NCBI RefSeq assembly: GCF_000373925.1 | Contig: NZ_KB892707.1 | Span: 186,001-250,000 of the forward strand | Source of the DNA: Actinopolymorpha alba DSM 45243 | GTDB lineage: Bacteria; Actinomycetota; Actinomycetes; Propionibacteriales; Actinopolymorphaceae | Reading direction: 5' to 3' | Length of the DNA stretch: 64,000 nucleotides | Shown: positions 62,692 through 64,000 of the stretch, piece by piece | Position numbering within the stretch: position 1 is the stretch's first letter | Layout: every line of letters starts with the position of its first letter | Translations under genes and position numbers: made by a program | Notes under the pieces: model-generated | The model's input: the letters and a program-made list of their open reading frames with translations, nothing else | What the model was told of the DNA's origin: nothing | Database searches by the model: none

Positions 62692-63576
62692 TCAGAGGAA
62701 CGCGCCGGAGGGGATGTACGGCGCCGGTGGACGCATGTGTCGCAGGCAGAGGTAGCCCTCGGGCCGCAGCGGGAGCCCGGCGGCGAGAGCGACGTCGACC
62801 GCCCACTCCTGCGCGGCGCTGAGGAAGTCAATGTGGACCTGCGCGCCTTCCGGCGACCTGGCGAGCGCGGACCAGAGCAGGCGCTGGGCGATCTTGCGGG
62901 TGGTCGCGGCAAGGACCACCGGCGAGCCGGCGTCGTCGACGTAGCTGTAGCCGCTGCCGGTGAGAGTGTCGCAGACGAGCAGGCCGAACTCGCTCCCGAG
63001 GAACTCATGGTCGGCCCCGTGCGCCGCCCCCCGGAGTTGCCGGTCGACGGAGTCGCAGAGGTCGCGGTCGCCGGGGCTGCCTTCGCGTACGCCGTCCACG
63101 ACCGGAAGGGCACGCCGGTCGACGGTCCCGCTGGCGCGGATCGTCGGGTGCAGCGTGAACCCGGCCAGGCGGTAGCGACGGGCAGCCCGCGGGTCGCCGG
63201 TCGAGATGATGATGCCGCGCAGGCAGCCCTGGCTGTACGTGAGTGCGGCGTCGAGGAGGGCCGTGCCGATCCCGGCGCCCTGCTGGTCGGGCCGGACGAA
63301 GAACGACGAAAGCCCCCAGAGCTTGTCGCGGCGTAGGGACAGCGCCACTCCCACGACCTCACCATCGCGGTCGGCCACCCAGCAACCGTCAGGGTCATGC
63401 TGGAGGAAGTGCTTGGCTCGCCGCGTCCACAGGCCACTCCACGACGGTGAGGGCGGACCGGGCGGCGGGCCGGGAGTGCCCGGCGGTCGCGTGGTCGCAC
63501 GAACGATCTCCAGGGCGTCGTGGGTGAGGCCGCGCGCGGCGGCGATGTCGTCGTCACGCATCGGCCGGATGAGCAC
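62692..63576 (-). CDS. GNAT N-acetyltransferase, probably two-domain
   Basis: 294 residues. The N-terminal half is a complete GNAT domain (LIRPMRDDDIAAARGL, FFVRPDQQGAGIGTALLDAAL for CoA binding, GDPRAARRYRLAGFTLHPTI). The C-terminal half (about 165–294) has a second, more diverged GNAT-like stretch (ATTRKIAQRLLWSALARSPEGAQVHIDFLSAAQEWAVDVALAAGL), a tandem arrangement known for some antibiotic or polyamine acetyltransferases. Substrate unknown. Confidence 0.9.
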   Translation of the reverse strand: MLIRPMRDDDIAAARGLTHDALEIVRATTRPPGTPGPPPGPPSPSWSGLWTRRAKHFLQHDPDGCWVADRDGEVVGVALSLRRDKLWGLSSFFVRPDQQGAGIGTALLDAALTYSQGCLRGIIISTGDPRAARRYRLAGFTLHPTIRASGTVDRRALPVVDGVREGSPGDRDLCDSVDRQLRGAAHGADHEFLGSEFGLLVCDTLTGSGYSYVDDAGSPVVLAATTRKIAQRLLWSALARSPEGAQVHIDFLSAAQEWAVDVALAAGLPLRPEGYLCLRHMRPPAPYIPSGAFL

Positions 63577-63659
63577 GGTGCGACCTTAGCGGCTCACCGC
63601 GACCGCGCGCCCCACCCGGCCGCGCGGGTGATCGTCACCCTTCGGGGACGGTCGGCGCC

Positions 63660-63687
63660 GTACGCCGTACGCCGTACGCCGGACGCC
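63660..63687. repeat. Heptamer tandem GTACGCC
   Basis: Three exact GTACGCC units and one GGACGCC in the divergent gap between the GNAT and glycerate kinase genes. Short and possibly unstable. Confidence 0.6.
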
Positions 63688-63718
63688 GGGTGGCGGTTGG
63701 GCGGCCCGACCCGCGAAG

Positions 63719-64000
63719 ATGTCAGCCGTGCGCGTACTCATCGCTCCTGACAAGTTCGCCGGCACCCTGAGCGCGGTTGAGGCAGCCGAGGCGATGGCCG
63801 ACGGCTGGCGCGCGCAGGCACCGGCCGACGAGGTGATCACGGTCCCGATGTCAGACGGCGGACCCGGCTTCGTCGACGTACTCCACACCGCCCTGGGCGG
63901 TGAGCTGCTCGCCGTCACGGTGACCGGCCCGCTGGGGAACCCCACGCCGGCGACGCTGCTCCTCACCGACGGAACGGCGTACATCGAATCCGCCCAGGCC
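63719..64000 (+). CDS. Glycerate kinase (5' part only)
   Basis: 94 codons before the window ends: VRVLIAPDKFAGTLSAVEAAEAMADGWRAQAPADEVITVPMSDGGPGFVDVL … VTGPLGNPTPATLLL. This is the conserved N-terminus of the GlxK/GarK family (APDKFKGTLSA and PMSDGGEG; here Glu of the latter is Pro). It phosphorylates glycerate with ATP. The start is ATG 63719 or GTG 63728; both are in frame. The rest lies outside the window. Confidence 0.9.
   Translation, partial: MSAVRVLIAPDKFAGTLSAVEAAEAMADGWRAQAPADEVITVPMSDGGPGFVDVLHTALGGELLAVTVTGPLGNPTPATLLLTDGTAYIESAQA

Noticed and set aside
1-64000. CRISPR arrays, tRNA or rRNA genes
   Set aside because: No regular spacer array, no cloverleaf with a TTCRANNC T-loop that I could confirm, no rRNA segments seen.

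Overview
The window is high-GC actinobacterial chromosome with strong codon bias, many GTG starts and little non-coding DNA. From memory, the order nadE–glnA2, glnE, glnA1, RDD protein, DUF4191, lipA, lipB, TIGR01777 epimerase, sucB/E2, lpd, pepA, gcvT, DUF3043, pspA is a core block shared with Streptomyces and relatives. Several interruptions are not part of that block, and a number of genus-like intergenic repeats suggest a less studied actinomycete. Placement below phylum level is inference.

Layout. 1–9.1 kb: nadE (cut by the window edge), glnA2, an FdhF/YdeP-type molybdopterin oxidoreductase and glnE (nitrogen control). 9.3–16.2 kb: an accessory signalling island with a helical-repeat membrane protein, two lipoproteins, a transmembrane Ser/Thr kinase, a Cys-rich protein and an FHA protein. 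16.6–22.3 kb: DUF2786 protein, DAHP synthase behind an aromatic-residue leader peptide and attenuator, a polytopic membrane protein, a GNAT enzyme and an APH-fold kinase. 22.7–29.8 kb: glnA1 with a complete GlnR-type box and a terminator, RDD protein, methyltransferase, DUF4191, lipA, DUF84 phosphatase and lipB. 30–35.4 kb: three tandem membrane kinase-like receptors with differently degraded catalytic motifs. 35.5–43.3 kb: TIGR01777 protein, E2, E3, leucyl aminopeptidase and a GcvT/YgfZ-like aminomethyltransferase. 43.3–46.8 kb: an AbiEi/DUF559-like gene bounded by inverted repeats, an XRE regulator coupled to a ClpP-like protein without His/Asp, and a TetR–rhodanese pair. 46.9–54.6 kb: a YncE/phosphoesterase with a frameshifted signal peptide, then a four-gene ECF transporter operon behind a cobalamin riboswitch. 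54.8–57.3 kb: small proteins, including a YbaB-like and a WXG100-like protein, in a locally AT-richer stretch. 57.6–64 kb: serine hydrolase, DUF3043, the pspA–pspAA–htpX–pspAB envelope-stress set, a GNAT protein and the start of a glycerate kinase.

Regulation visible in sequence: GlnR-type sites at glnA1 (complete) and glnA2 (half); a transcription attenuator at DAHP synthase; a cobalamin riboswitch; a TetR palindrome; an XRE operator over its own -10; and a recurring leaderless architecture (TANNNT, 6–8 bases, start codon). Two families of TGATCA-rich palindromic elements (A and B), a small hairpin family (C) and several long hairpins occupy the gaps.

The best candidates for undescribed biology are the tripled kinase-like receptors, the inverted-repeat-bounded AbiEi-like gene beside the XRE/ClpP-like pair, the kinase/FHA/lipoprotein island and the TGATCA elements.
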